Assembly (NCBI GenBank): GCA_027339635.1 | Contig: DAHWNZ010000048.1 | Location: 1 to 21,866, forward strand | Reading direction: 5' to 3' | Length of the DNA stretch: 21,866 nt | Origin: AG-12 sp027339635 | Lineage (GTDB): Bacteria; Chloroflexota; Dormibacteria; Aeolococcales; Bog-877 | Part shown: positions 1 to 7,201 of the stretch, in pieces | Layout of the letters: every line of letters begins with the position of its first letter | Numbering within the stretch: position 1 is the first letter of the stretch | Made by a program: the position numbers and the translations under genes | The notes under the pieces: model-generated | What the model was told of the DNA's origin: nothing | Databases searched by the model: none | What the model saw: the letters and a program-made list of their open reading frames with translations, nothing else

Positions 1-92
1 CGGGTCACCAATCTGGACCGGCACCGGGGCTAGGCGGGAGGCGTTGCCACCCGGGTTCCAGCCGGAGGCAGGGGTGAGACCAAGCTGACCTT

Positions 93-111
93 CCATCTCC
101 CCGCGGGATGG
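93..111 (-). terminator. hairpin just downstream of the tRNA pair
   Basis: An imperfect stem (CCAT with CCC, CGC loop, GGG with ATGG, and a two-base CT bulge) starts two bases beyond the encoded CCA end of the minus-strand tRNA at 113-188. Its position fits a terminator or a 3' processing structure. There is no U-rich tail on the minus strand, so intrinsic termination is uncertain. The remaining bases from 1 to 92 show no recognisable gene. Confidence 0.3.
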
Positions 112-112
112 G

Positions 113-188
113 TGGTGGCGGTACCTGGATTCGAACCAGGGACAACTCGGTTATGAGCCGAGCGCTCTAACCCCTGAGCTATACCGCC
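113..188 (-). tRNA. tRNA with CAT anticodon (elongator Met, or Ile2 with modified C34)
   Basis: On the minus strand the sequence folds into a full cloverleaf. The acceptor GGCGGTA pairs perfectly with TACCGCC, the D arm is GCTC/GAGC, the anticodon stem CTCGG/CCGAG closes a CTCATAA loop, and the T arm is CCTGG/CCAGG with TTCGAAT. Discriminator A and the terminal CCA are encoded, giving 76 nt. Position 1 pairs with 72 and the anticodon stem lacks three consecutive G-C pairs in the initiator orientation, so it is not the initiator. The sequence alone does not separate elongator Met from an Ile tRNA whose C34 becomes lysidine. It lies 29 bp downstream of the initiator tRNA and is probably co-transcribed with it. 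Confidence 0.93.
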
Positions 189-217
189 TGATGCCTGCGG
201 CGCTCAGTCGGAGAGCG

Positions 218-289
218 TTGCGGCGCCAAGATTCGAACTTGGGACCTTCGGGTTATGAGCCCGACGAGCTGCCACTGCTCCACGCCGCC
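218..289 (-). tRNA. initiator tRNA-fMet (CAT)
   Basis: On the minus strand the anticodon stem ends in GGG and CCC around a CTCATAA loop. These three G-C pairs are the initiator hallmark. Positions 1 and 72 (G and A) cannot pair, the second initiator hallmark, although the usual base 1 is C. The T arm is CCAAG/CTTGG. The D loop is short (7 nt, containing GG). The gene is 72 nt to the discriminator A and the CCA is not encoded, unlike the neighbouring tRNA. It is the first gene of a two-tRNA unit. Confidence 0.93.
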
Positions 290-294
290 AGTGG

Positions 295-323
295 ATTGTA
301 GCCGACCCGGTGGCTCCCGTCAA
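295..323 (-). promoter_or_regulatory. sigma70-type promoter of the tRNA pair
   Basis: On the minus strand TTGACG (318-323) and TACAAT (295-300) are separated by exactly 17 bp. Each matches the -35 or -10 consensus at five of six positions. Transcription would be expected to start near 288-289. The mature 5' end of the initiator tRNA is 289, so the primary transcript would carry almost no 5' leader. Confidence 0.75.
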
Positions 324-447
324 AGAGCAGATCGAATCCGCCATAACCGAGCGTGGCGGCGCCCGCGATCCCGCCGTGGGACCCAGCTCTCCCAGGTCTC
401 CGACCTGACGTCTCATCTCGGCTGGCGGTCGAGCATCCGCTTGCGGA

Positions 448-453
448 TAGAAT
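448..453 (+). promoter_or_regulatory. -10 element of ftsH
   Basis: TAGAAT matches five of six positions of TATAAT and ends seven bases before the ftsH ATG at 461. No Shine-Dalgarno sequence is visible before that ATG, so the transcript may begin at the start codon (leaderless mRNA). No good -35 box was found. Confidence 0.45.
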
Positions 454-460
454 CTCAGCA

Positions 461-2350
461 ATGCCAAGACAGCGTCGCGCCGTGGCGTATGTGGTGATCT
501 TCGCCGCCATCTTGGCGATCGCTCTGATCGCCTGGCGCATGGCTCCTGGTCCCACCATCCCCTCAGCACCGACCGGTGAGTTGCAACAGGCCCTGCAGAA
601 CTACCAGCTGCAGAAGGAGGGGAAGCCCCTGCCGGCTTCAGCGGTCATAATCAGCTCCGCCCCCAACCACCGCGCTCAGATTCTGAATCAGAGCTCCCCG
701 GTGGACTGGTGGACCACCACCGGCAAGGAATACCAGACGGTGGTAGACGGCACCGACACGATGACCTTCTTCGATCATTACGGGTTCACCAACTACAACG
801 AGCAAAATGCGAACAACAACGTGTTCCTGATCGACTTCCTGCCCCAGATCGTGATCGTCCTGGTGATCATCGGCTTCCTCTGGTTCATGATGCGTCAGAG
901 CCAGAATGGCAACAGCCAGGCTATGTCCTTCGGGCGCAGTCGGGCCCGCATGGTGGCCGGCGACAAGCCTCAGGTGACGTTTGCCGATGTGGCGGGGGTG
1001 GACGAGGCCAAGCAGGAGCTGGGTGAGATCGTCGAATTCCTCAAATACCCTGACCGCTTCACCTCGCTTGGGGCTCGCATTCCCAAGGGGGTTCTCATGG
1101 TAGGCCCCCCCGGGGCGGGAAAGACGCTCCTCAGCAAGGCGGTGGCCGGGGAAGCCGGCGTCCCCTTCTTCAGCATCTCCGGTTCGGAGTTCGTGGAGAT
1201 GTTCGTGGGGGTCGGTGCCTCGCGAGTTCGGGACCTCTTCGACCAAGCGAAGAAGAACAGCCCATGCATCGTCTTTGTGGATGAGATCGACGCCGTCGGC
1301 CGGCAGCGGGGCGCCGGCCTCGGTGGTGGGCACGACGAACGTGAGCAGACCCTCAACCAGCTCTTGGTGGAGATGGATGGGTTCGAGACCAACACCCACG
1401 TGATCGTGATCGCCGCCACCAACCGCCCCGATGTGCTGGACCCGGCGCTCCTCCGTCCCGGCCGGTTCGACCGGCACGTGACCCTGGACAGCCCTGACAT
1501 CAGGGGGCGGGAGGCGATCCTCAAGGTGCATGCTCGCAACAAGCCGTTGGACACCGAGGTGGATCTCACCGTGCTGGCGCGGCAGACCGTTGGGTTCAGC
1601 GGAGCCGATCTGGCCAACCTCATCAACGAGGCGGCCATCCTCTCCGCGCGGCAGAACCAGAAGGTCATTGGGATGAAGCAGCTCGAGGAGGCCATCGCCC
1701 GGGTCATCGCCGGGCCGGAGCGGAAGTCGCGGCGGATCTCCGACGAGGAGAAGCTTGTGATCGCCTATCACGAGATGGGACACGCTCTGGTGATGCGCAG
1801 CTTGCCCCACTGCGACCCACCCTACAAGATCAGCATCGTGAGCCGGGGAATGGCACTCGGGTGGACCATGCAGCTTCCAGAGCACGACAAGGTCCTGGTC
1901 AGCAAGTCCGAACTCACAGATCAGTTGGCGGGGATGCTCGGTGGCCGGGTGGCGGAGGAGATCCTGCTCGGGGACGCCAACATCACCACCGGTGCGTCCG
2001 ACGACATCGGCAAGGCCACCAAACTCGCCCGCCGAATGGTGACCGAGTGGGGCATGAGCGAGAAGCTCGGTCCTCTGGCCTTCGGGACCAAGGAGGAGCT
2101 GGTATTTCTGGGACGCGACCTGGGGGAACATCGCAACTACTCCGAGGAGGTCGCGGGTGAGATCGACCAGGAGGTCCACTCGCTGGTTGACAACGCTTAC
2201 CTCACCGCCAAGAAGGTACTGACCCTGCGCCGCGGCACCCTGCAGGCGCTGGCTTCCCACCTGATCGAGGTCGAGTCGATGGATCGCGCCGAGATGGACG
2301 AGCTGATCCAACAGGTCGAGGAGGGGACCCCCCAAGCCGCTGGGATGTAG
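461..2350 (+). CDS. ftsH: ATP-dependent zinc metalloprotease FtsH
   Basis: FtsH is a membrane-anchored hexameric AAA+ protease that extracts and degrades damaged or regulatory proteins. The 629-residue product has a first membrane helix at about residues 5-28, a short extracytoplasmic domain, and a second helix at about 125-145. The AAA module has Walker A GPPGAGKT at 215-222, Walker B ending VFVDEID, and a second region of homology ending LRPGRFDR. The zinc site HEMGH is at 437-441, and the TTGASDD motif supplies the third ligand. The length is normal for the family. The ATG at 461 was chosen because the frame upstream (open to 353) lies across the promoter and lacks family sequence. No ribosome binding site is seen; a -10 box just upstream suggests a leaderless message. 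The gene stands alone, about 90 bp before the pantothenate operon. Confidence 0.97.
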   Translation: MPRQRRAVAYVVIFAAILAIALIAWRMAPGPTIPSAPTGELQQALQNYQLQKEGKPLPASAVIISSAPNHRAQILNQSSPVDWWTTTGKEYQTVVDGTDTMTFFDHYGFTNYNEQNANNNVFLIDFLPQIVIVLVIIGFLWFMMRQSQNGNSQAMSFGRSRARMVAGDKPQVTFADVAGVDEAKQELGEIVEFLKYPDRFTSLGARIPKGVLMVGPPGAGKTLLSKAVAGEAGVPFFSISGSEFVEMFVGVGASRVRDLFDQAKKNSPCIVFVDEIDAVGRQRGAGLGGGHDEREQTLNQLLVEMDGFETNTHVIVIAATNRPDVLDPALLRPGRFDRHVTLDSPDIRGREAILKVHARNKPLDTEVDLTVLARQTVGFSGADLANLINEAAILSARQNQKVIGMKQLEEAIARVIAGPERKSRRISDEEKLVIAYHEMGHALVMRSLPHCDPPYKISIVSRGMALGWTMQLPEHDKVLVSKSELTDQLAGMLGGRVAEEILLGDANITTGASDDIGKATKLARRMVTEWGMSEKLGPLAFGTKEELVFLGRDLGEHRNYSEEVAGEIDQEVHSLVDNAYLTAKKVLTLRRGTLQALASHLIEVESMDRAEMDELIQQVEEGTPQAAGM

Positions 2351-2439
2351 CGCCACCGGGCGCCTTCCAGAAGACCGCTTCGCGTATCATGGCCCAAGCT
2401 CTAAGTTGGGCTTGTCCGCAATCCGCTTGGATCCCTGAG

Positions 2440-3291
2440 GTGACCGAGACGGAATCAGGAACAGCTGTGGTTGGCGCCGGCCGGATGGGTACAGCTCTGG
2501 CCATACGCCTGGCTCAAGGTGGCCACCGGATCGGGGCGGTGGCTTCCAGAACGCCCGCCTCCGCGGAACGTCTCGCCCTGGCGACCGGGGCAGTACGGGT
2601 TACGAGCCCGGCGACGGCCGCGCTCTCCTGCAGGGTCACGCTCATCACCGTCCCGGACTCGCAGATAGCAGGGGTAGCGGCGGCCGTCGCTGAGGCGGGG
2701 GCCCCCGACGGGCTCAGCGGGCACGTGATCGCCCACTGCGCCGGGAGTCTGGGGATGGACCCGCTGCGAGCCTGTGCCCTGGCTGGGGCGGCCGTCGCGG
2801 TGCTCCACCCGCTGGCCCCGGTCCCGGACGGCGACCCCGTCAGCCTCGAGGGCGCCTTCGCGACCCTTGAGGCTGACGCGGAGGCGGCGGAGCCGATGTC
2901 TGAACTGTGCCGATGGCTCGGGCTGGGGATCATCCCCTGGGGGGGATGGGACCGCGGCCTCTACCACGCGGCCGCGGTTCTGGCGGGGGTCTTGCCGGCA
3001 GCCATTGAGGGGGTGGCGGAGCGCGCGGCCCTGGCCAACGGTATGGGGGAGGCACTGCAGGACGGCCTGAGGCAGCTTTTCTACCTGGCGGCCACCAATG
3101 TGCGCCGGTTGGGGCCGGTGGCCGGTTTGAGCGGTCCGACGACGCGCTCCGACTGGCAGACGACCGCAGCTCACAGACGTGCCCTGGGGACCATCGACCC
3201 CAGATTGGCAGAGCTGCTCGACCTGACGCTGAGCCTTGCCCCGTCGGCAAGTGAGACCCGAAGTACCCCTGGAGGTGGCGAGGATGAGTGA
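2440..3291 (+). CDS. Rossmann-like/DUF2520 protein, probable PanG-type ketopantoate reductase
   Basis: The product (283 residues from the GTG at 2440) opens with a nucleotide-binding turn, VGAGRMGTAL, typical of NAD(P)-dependent Rossmann reductases. It continues with ITVPD and an HCAGS-type strand as in 6-phosphogluconate-dehydrogenase-like folds, then a helical C-terminal half matching DUF2520 proteins. DUF2520 proteins include PanG, the alternative ketopantoate reductase known from Francisella. Its gene overlaps panB by 8 bp, so the inferred role is NADPH reduction of ketopantoate to pantoate between the PanB and PanC steps. An ATG at 2389 is in frame, but it sits inside a TATCAT -10-like box (2385-2390), so it is more likely promoter than coding. 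A small hairpin (GCCCAA at 2392-2397, TTGGGC at 2406-2411) would lie in or near the leader. The start is uncertain; the family assignment is firm. Confidence 0.85.
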   Translation: MTETESGTAVVGAGRMGTALAIRLAQGGHRIGAVASRTPASAERLALATGAVRVTSPATAALSCRVTLITVPDSQIAGVAAAVAEAGAPDGLSGHVIAHCAGSLGMDPLRACALAGAAVAVLHPLAPVPDGDPVSLEGAFATLEADAEAAEPMSELCRWLGLGIIPWGGWDRGLYHAAAVLAGVLPAAIEGVAERAALANGMGEALQDGLRQLFYLAATNVRRLGPVAGLSGPTTRSDWQTTAAHRRALGTIDPRLAELLDLTLSLAPSASETRSTPGGGEDE

Positions 3292-4120
3292 AGTGACGCC
3301 CAGGCCGGTGCAGGTGACCGACCTGGCCCGGTGGAAGAGGGAGGGCAGGCGGTTCGCCATGCTGACCGCCTACGACTACACCACGGCGCTGCTGTTGGAC
3401 GAAGCCGAGATCCCGGTCCTGCTTGTGGGTGACTCCATGGGCGGGACCATGCTCGGATACCAACTCCGCGACGGAGGCCCTGACACCCTGCCGGTCACCA
3501 TGGACGAGATGATCTCTCATGCCGCGGCGGTCGCCAGGGGCACCCGCCGGGCACTCGTCGTGGGCGATCTTCCTTTCCTCTCCTATCACCTGGGCTTGGA
3601 CCAGGCCACCAACGCGGCCGGGCGGCTGCTCAAGGAGGCGCGGGTGCAGGCGGTGAAGCTGGAGGGCGGCGGCGCGATGCTGGAGGTGGTGCGACACTTG
3701 GTGGAGCGCGGGATTCCCGTGATGGGACATCTGGGGCTCACCCCACAGAGGGTTCACGCGATGGGAGGCCTGCGGCGCGTTCAGGGCAGGGGGCAGGATG
3801 CGGCCTCCAGGCTGCGTTCCGATCTCCAAGGCCTCCAGGAGGCAGGTGCCTTCGCGGTGGTCCTGGAGGGGATACCAAGCGCTCTAGGCAAGGAGCTCAC
3901 CGACTCCGCGGAGATTCCCACGATAGGAATCGGTGCCGGCCCGGACTGCGATGGTCAGGTGCTGGTGGTCCACGACATGCTCGGACTGACGACCGGGCCG
4001 ACTCCCAAATTCGTCCGTCGCTTCGCAGAGCTGGGAGCAGCGACCGTCACTGCTGCCGTGGAGTTTCGCCGCGCGGTCGAGGATGGCACCTACCCGGATT
4101 CAGACCACAGCTATGCCTGA
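3284..4120 (+). CDS. panB: 3-methyl-2-oxobutanoate hydroxymethyltransferase PanB
   Basis: PanB transfers a one-carbon unit from 5,10-methylenetetrahydrofolate to 2-oxoisovalerate, giving ketopantoate, the first committed step to pantothenate. The 278-residue product shows the family landmarks in order: TAYDY near the N terminus, VGDSMG with a metal-binding Asp, VKLEGG, PVMGHLGLTPQ, and the late EGIP...IPTIGIGAG region with VVHDMLG. Length is normal. The ATG at 3284 follows a strong GGAGG about 7 bases upstream. It overlaps the preceding gene's stop (ATGAGTGA), which indicates translational coupling. The next gene also overlaps by 8 bp. Confidence 0.96.
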   Translation: MSEVTPRPVQVTDLARWKREGRRFAMLTAYDYTTALLLDEAEIPVLLVGDSMGGTMLGYQLRDGGPDTLPVTMDEMISHAAAVARGTRRALVVGDLPFLSYHLGLDQATNAAGRLLKEARVQAVKLEGGGAMLEVVRHLVERGIPVMGHLGLTPQRVHAMGGLRRVQGRGQDAASRLRSDLQGLQEAGAFAVVLEGIPSALGKELTDSAEIPTIGIGAGPDCDGQVLVVHDMLGLTTGPTPKFVRRFAELGAATVTAAVEFRRAVEDGTYPDSDHSYA

Positions 4121-5009
4121 AGGGCCCGCCGCCGCAGCCGGGGCCCAACCCGTGGTCGTGGGCGATCCGGCTCAACTCCGCGCGATCACCCACACCTGGC
4201 GTTGCCAGGGCGCCAGGATCGGCCTCGTGCCCACCATGGGAGCTATCCACGAGGGCCACCTCTCCTTGGTCGCGGCAGCTCGCGGTCAGTGCCAGAAGGT
4301 GATTGTCTCCACATTCGTCAACCCGCTCCAGTTCGGCCCCGGAGAGGACTTCACTCGGTATCCAAGGAGGCCGGACCAGGACCGGGAGCTGCTCCGCCGG
4401 GCGGGAGTCGATGCGATCTATGCTCCGTCTCAGGACTCCCTCTACCCCCCATCTTTCGCCACTAAAGTCACGGTCGACATGGAGGGGCTCAGCCGCTTCG
4501 AGGGAGCAGCCAGGCCGGGCCACTTCCAGGGGGTGGCAACCGTGGTGGCCAAGCTCTTTGGCGCTGTCGGACCATGCCTGGCCTTCTTCGGTGAAAAGGA
4601 CGCTCAGCAGGTGGCCCTGGTGAGGCGACTGGCCGCTGACCTTGACCAAGGGGTCGAGGTGCACGAGTGTCCCACGGTGCGGGAAGCGGACGGGCTCGCG
4701 ATGAGCTCCCGCAATGAGTACCTGGGGGAGGAGGCGCGTCGCTCGGCGGTCGGGCTCAGCGGGTGGTTGCGCCTGGCCCAGCAGCTATTCCGGGGTGGCG
4801 AGCGGCGAGCGACTGCCTATAGGAAGCTGGCCGAGGCAACTGTCGCCCGAGACCCTGGCGTGACCCTGGAATATGCCGACGTGGTGGACCCGAGCGACTT
4901 CTCCGCCATAGACACCGTCGACCAGGGCTCCCGCCTCCTGATCGCCGCACGGGTGGGAGGGGTTCGCCTCATCGACACAGCCCTGCTGGGATCAGCCTCC
5001 CTCGACTGA
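4113..5009 (+). CDS. panC: pantothenate synthetase PanC
   Basis: PanC condenses pantoate and beta-alanine with ATP through a pantoyl-adenylate, the last step of pantothenate synthesis. The 298-residue protein carries PTMGAIHEGHLSLV (nucleotidyltransferase HxGH motif), FVNPLQFGPGEDF, FFGEKDAQQ and the C-terminal signature region with MSSRN. The ATG at 4113 overlaps the panB stop by 8 bp and has no clear Shine-Dalgarno sequence, so initiation probably depends on coupling. No panD (beta-alanine supply) is in the window. The gene ends the operon and converges on a small minus-strand gene. Confidence 0.96.
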   Translation: MPEGPAAAAGAQPVVVGDPAQLRAITHTWRCQGARIGLVPTMGAIHEGHLSLVAAARGQCQKVIVSTFVNPLQFGPGEDFTRYPRRPDQDRELLRRAGVDAIYAPSQDSLYPPSFATKVTVDMEGLSRFEGAARPGHFQGVATVVAKLFGAVGPCLAFFGEKDAQQVALVRRLAADLDQGVEVHECPTVREADGLAMSSRNEYLGEEARRSAVGLSGWLRLAQQLFRGGERRATAYRKLAEATVARDPGVTLEYADVVDPSDFSAIDTVDQGSRLLIAARVGGVRLIDTALLGSASLD

Positions 5010-5022
5010 CCATCCTGGGCTG

Positions 5023-5056
5023 TACCCGGCCCGGGCCCTGGTGCTTCATCCGGGTA
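5023..5056. terminator. inverted repeat between convergent genes
   Basis: TACCCGG (5023-5029) and CCGGGTA (5050-5056) are perfect complements across 20 bases that are themselves GC-rich. It lies between the convergent panC and the small gene at 5046-5240 and overlaps the latter's stop codon. A shared bidirectional terminator is plausible, but no U tract follows on either strand. Confidence 0.3.
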
Positions 5057-5240
5057 TGGAGAAACCAGCGCGGCGACTCTCCGCCTGGTCCCCGCTTCGC
5101 CTCACGATGTAGCGCATGCCCGAGGTCGTGAAGACCGCCTGCACCAGATCGAAGCCGTCCTCGCGAGAGAGGCGGTTCACCTCCTCCAAGCTGTCGAGCT
5201 CACGATATTCGTAGGCCTGGCGCGGGGGAACAGTTGCCAT
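5046..5240 (-). CDS. 64-residue small protein, DUF4177-like
   Basis: The ATG at 5240 is preceded on the minus strand by AAGGAG with a six-base spacer, among the best ribosome binding sites in the window. The product has YEYREL near residue 10, a helix with EVNRLS, then DGFDLVQAVFT and MRYIVRR. This is the strand-helix-strand pattern of small DUF4177-like proteins (YEYK ... L..GWELV ... ..RR). No catalytic residues are apparent and no function is claimed. It is divergent from the S1 gene and convergent with panC. The reading frame is open further upstream, but the ribosome binding site argues for the short form. Confidence 0.7.
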   Translation of the reverse strand: MATVPPRQAYEYRELDSLEEVNRLSREDGFDLVQAVFTTSGMRYIVRRSGDQAESRRAGFSIPG

Positions 5241-5383
5241 GGGTTGCTCCTTGCGATGAACTTGTTCGAGGACCTCTTGCTCGATCCCCACCAGTTTGGC
5301 AGCAACGGCATTGTTGAGGCTGTTCACGGTAAGCTTGCCTTGGAGGATTGAGAGTCGCGGCCGGATCTCAGGGCCCGCACTGA

Positions 5384-5389
5384 TATACT
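5384..5389 (+). promoter_or_regulatory. -10 element upstream of the S1 gene
   Basis: TATACT matches five of six consensus positions and sits about 57 bp before the GGAGG at 5437-5441. It would give a leader of roughly 50 nt. No convincing -35 element was found. Confidence 0.4.
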
Positions 5390-5493
5390 CTCGCCCGCAC
5401 CTGAGCGCCTTGTGTCGGCGCCAACTTTCCGACTTCGGAGGATCCATTAGCCCGTTGGCCCAGCTTGTCACCGATGCGCCCGTCGAGGAGTTG

Positions 5494-6840
5494 ATGACGT
5501 TCAGCTCCATGGAGGAGTACCTCCGCACCAGTGCGGACTCGATTCGCACCCTGACCTATGGAGACATCGTGGATGGCACGGTGGTGAGGGTTGACCCGGA
5601 TGAGGTTCTGGTCGACATCGGGGCCAAGTCCGAGGGGGTCATCTCCAACCGGGAGTTGACCGGCAGGGCCGAGGAGCCGGTGATCCTGAATCCAGGTGAT
5701 CGGATCAAGGTCTACGTCCTCCAGTCCGAGAACGAGGATGGCAATGTGGTGCTCAGTCTTCGCCGCGCCCGCGCCGAGGGGATTTGGGCCAAGGCCGCCG
5801 AGAAGGAGAGCACAGGCGAGGGCGTCGAGGCCGAGGTCAAGGAACAGAACAAGGGCGGCCTCATCGTCAACATCATGGGCTTGCGCGGGTTCCTTCCCAG
5901 CTCCCAGGTCGCCCGCACTCATTCCGGGAATCTCGTCGACCTGGTCGGGGAGCGGATCATGGTCAAGATCCTGGAGGTCAACAGGAAGCGAAACCGCCTG
6001 ATCGTCAGCCAGCGAGCGGCGCAGGACGAGGACCGCGCCAGGCAGCGCGAGGAGTTGTTCGAGCGGCTCTCGGTGGGGGACGTCGTGACCGGCCGAGTCA
6101 GCGGGCTCACCTCGTACGGGGCCTTCATCAACCTGGGCGGTGCGGACGGCCTCATCCACATAAGCGAGCTGAGCTGGGATAGGGTCAGCAACGTGTCCGA
6201 CATGCTGGCTGTGGGCGACGAGGTCAGTGTGAAGGTGATCAAGCTCGATCCCGAGCTCTCCAGGATCTCGCTCTCGCTGCGCCAGATGAGCGAGGACCCC
6301 TGGGACAGCATCGAGGCCCGGTTCCCCCCGGGAACGATCATCGAGGGCATGGTCACCAAGACCAAGAAGTACGGAGCCTTCCTGCAGATCGCTGACGGCG
6401 TCGAGGGCCTTCTGCACATCAGCGAGCTCTCCTGGGAGCACGTGGAACGCACCGAGGACGTGCTGCGGGTGGGAGACAACATCAGGGTGGTGGTCCTGCA
6501 GGCAGACCGCGGCCGCCGCCGCATCTCGCTGTCGTACCGGCAGTTGCTGCCCCGGCCAGACCACATCCCTGCCGACGATGATCGGGGCGAGGGCGCTTAC
6601 TCGGCTGCGGCCGACTATGAGCCTGAAGATGACGTGACCTCAGATGAGGACGTGCTGGAGGCAGCTGAGCCGGCCGGGTCCCAGGGGGGGCACGGCGACG
6701 TGGACCTGGCTGTTGAGGCAGTGGCACCTGAGGCCCTGGCCGAGGACGGCGATCCGGCCCCAGCCGCCGATGCGGACGGCCCAGAACTAGTCTCAGGTCC
6801 AGCACCGGACACCGCCGAGGAGTCCCGGGAGGAGGAGTAG
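5494..6840 (+). CDS. rpsA: S1-domain RNA-binding protein, ribosomal protein S1 homologue
   Basis: The product has four consecutive S1 (OB-fold) domains at about residues 23-92, 108-175, 194-264 and 280-350, counting from the ATG at 5494. Domains three and four carry SYGAF and KYGAF followed by HISELSW, the usual S1 surface. Four domains is the short S1 form common in Gram-positive and related bacteria, not the six-domain E. coli form. The last 95 or so residues are acidic and Ala/Pro-rich, probably disordered. S1 helps mRNA bind the 30S subunit. The start is unsettled. The frame is open further upstream, and the best Shine-Dalgarno (GGAGG, 5437-5441) points to an ATT at 5446 or a TTG at 5455. 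The ATG at 5494 has only a close GAGGAG. The conservative ATG is given here. Confidence 0.9.
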   Translation: MTFSSMEEYLRTSADSIRTLTYGDIVDGTVVRVDPDEVLVDIGAKSEGVISNRELTGRAEEPVILNPGDRIKVYVLQSENEDGNVVLSLRRARAEGIWAKAAEKESTGEGVEAEVKEQNKGGLIVNIMGLRGFLPSSQVARTHSGNLVDLVGERIMVKILEVNRKRNRLIVSQRAAQDEDRARQREELFERLSVGDVVTGRVSGLTSYGAFINLGGADGLIHISELSWDRVSNVSDMLAVGDEVSVKVIKLDPELSRISLSLRQMSEDPWDSIEARFPPGTIIEGMVTKTKKYGAFLQIADGVEGLLHISELSWEHVERTEDVLRVGDNIRVVVLQADRGRRRISLSYRQLLPRPDHIPADDDRGEGAYSAAADYEPEDDVTSDEDVLEAAEPAGSQGGHGDVDLAVEAVAPEALAEDGDPAPAADADGPELVSGPAPDTAEESREEE

Positions 6841-6885
6841 GGGCCTGACCTTAGGCTCCGGGCCGCGGCAGCTCACCAGCCCTTC

Positions 6886-6891
6886 TATAAT
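6886..6891 (+). promoter_or_regulatory. consensus -10 element upstream of the Clp N-domain gene
   Basis: A perfect TATAAT lies 46 bp after the S1 gene stop. A start near 6898 would give a leader of about 300 nt before the ATG at 7202. No convincing -35 element was seen. Confidence 0.5.
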
Positions 6892-6897
6892 GCGGGC

Positions 6898-7201
6898 CAG
6901 CCGTGAGCCCAGCAATCCGGTGCCCCGCACGGAAGGAGCGTTCTGACGCCGTCCTTGGTGTGAGGCCAGCGGCCGGTCGGAGAGGCCTGGCCCGGGTTCC
7001 CATCGAGGTAGGACCTCCTGGGCTCCCATGGGTGGCACGGTGGTCGGAGCGGCCCCGCGGCACCGCCGAATCTGCAAAAGCCCCAGGCCGTCATCCCGGG
7101 ACTTGGAGCTCGCCAGCAAAGGTGCTGGCCCGCTCCCTTTGTGCCCGTTGCTCTCCTCGATCCCGCCCAAGAGTCAGCGGCTACTGTGGGAGGTCGGCCT
7201 G
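6898..7201 (+). other. long leader of the Clp N-domain gene
   Basis: This stretch of about 300 bp between the TATAAT and the Clp N-domain start contains no recognisable gene. A GTG at 6903 opens a 99-codon frame whose TGA (7200-7202) shares its A with the downstream ATG. Its product is Arg/Pro/Ala-rich, low in hydrophobic structure and matches nothing known to me, so it may be chance in GC-rich DNA. Several GC-rich stems can form (for example CGGTG with CACCG around 7039-7070). The Shine-Dalgarno GGGAGG at 7188-7193 is clear. Confidence 0.4.

Noticed and set aside
638..2356. A 572-codon open frame antisense to ftsH.
   Set aside because: It is a mirror of a GC-rich coding gene. It has no ribosome binding site or recognisable domain, and the plus strand is unambiguous FtsH.
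5368..6564. A 398-codon frame antisense to the S1 gene.
   Set aside because: The four S1 domains on the plus strand explain the sequence. The antisense product has no known pattern.
7028..7070. GGGTGGCAC resembling the conserved T-box antiterminator bulge in the Clp N-domain leader.
   Set aside because: The rest of the T-box signature (ACCGCGG, stem I, specifier loop) does not fit. The downstream gene is not an amino-acid or tRNA-synthetase gene. A covariance search (RF00230) would settle it.
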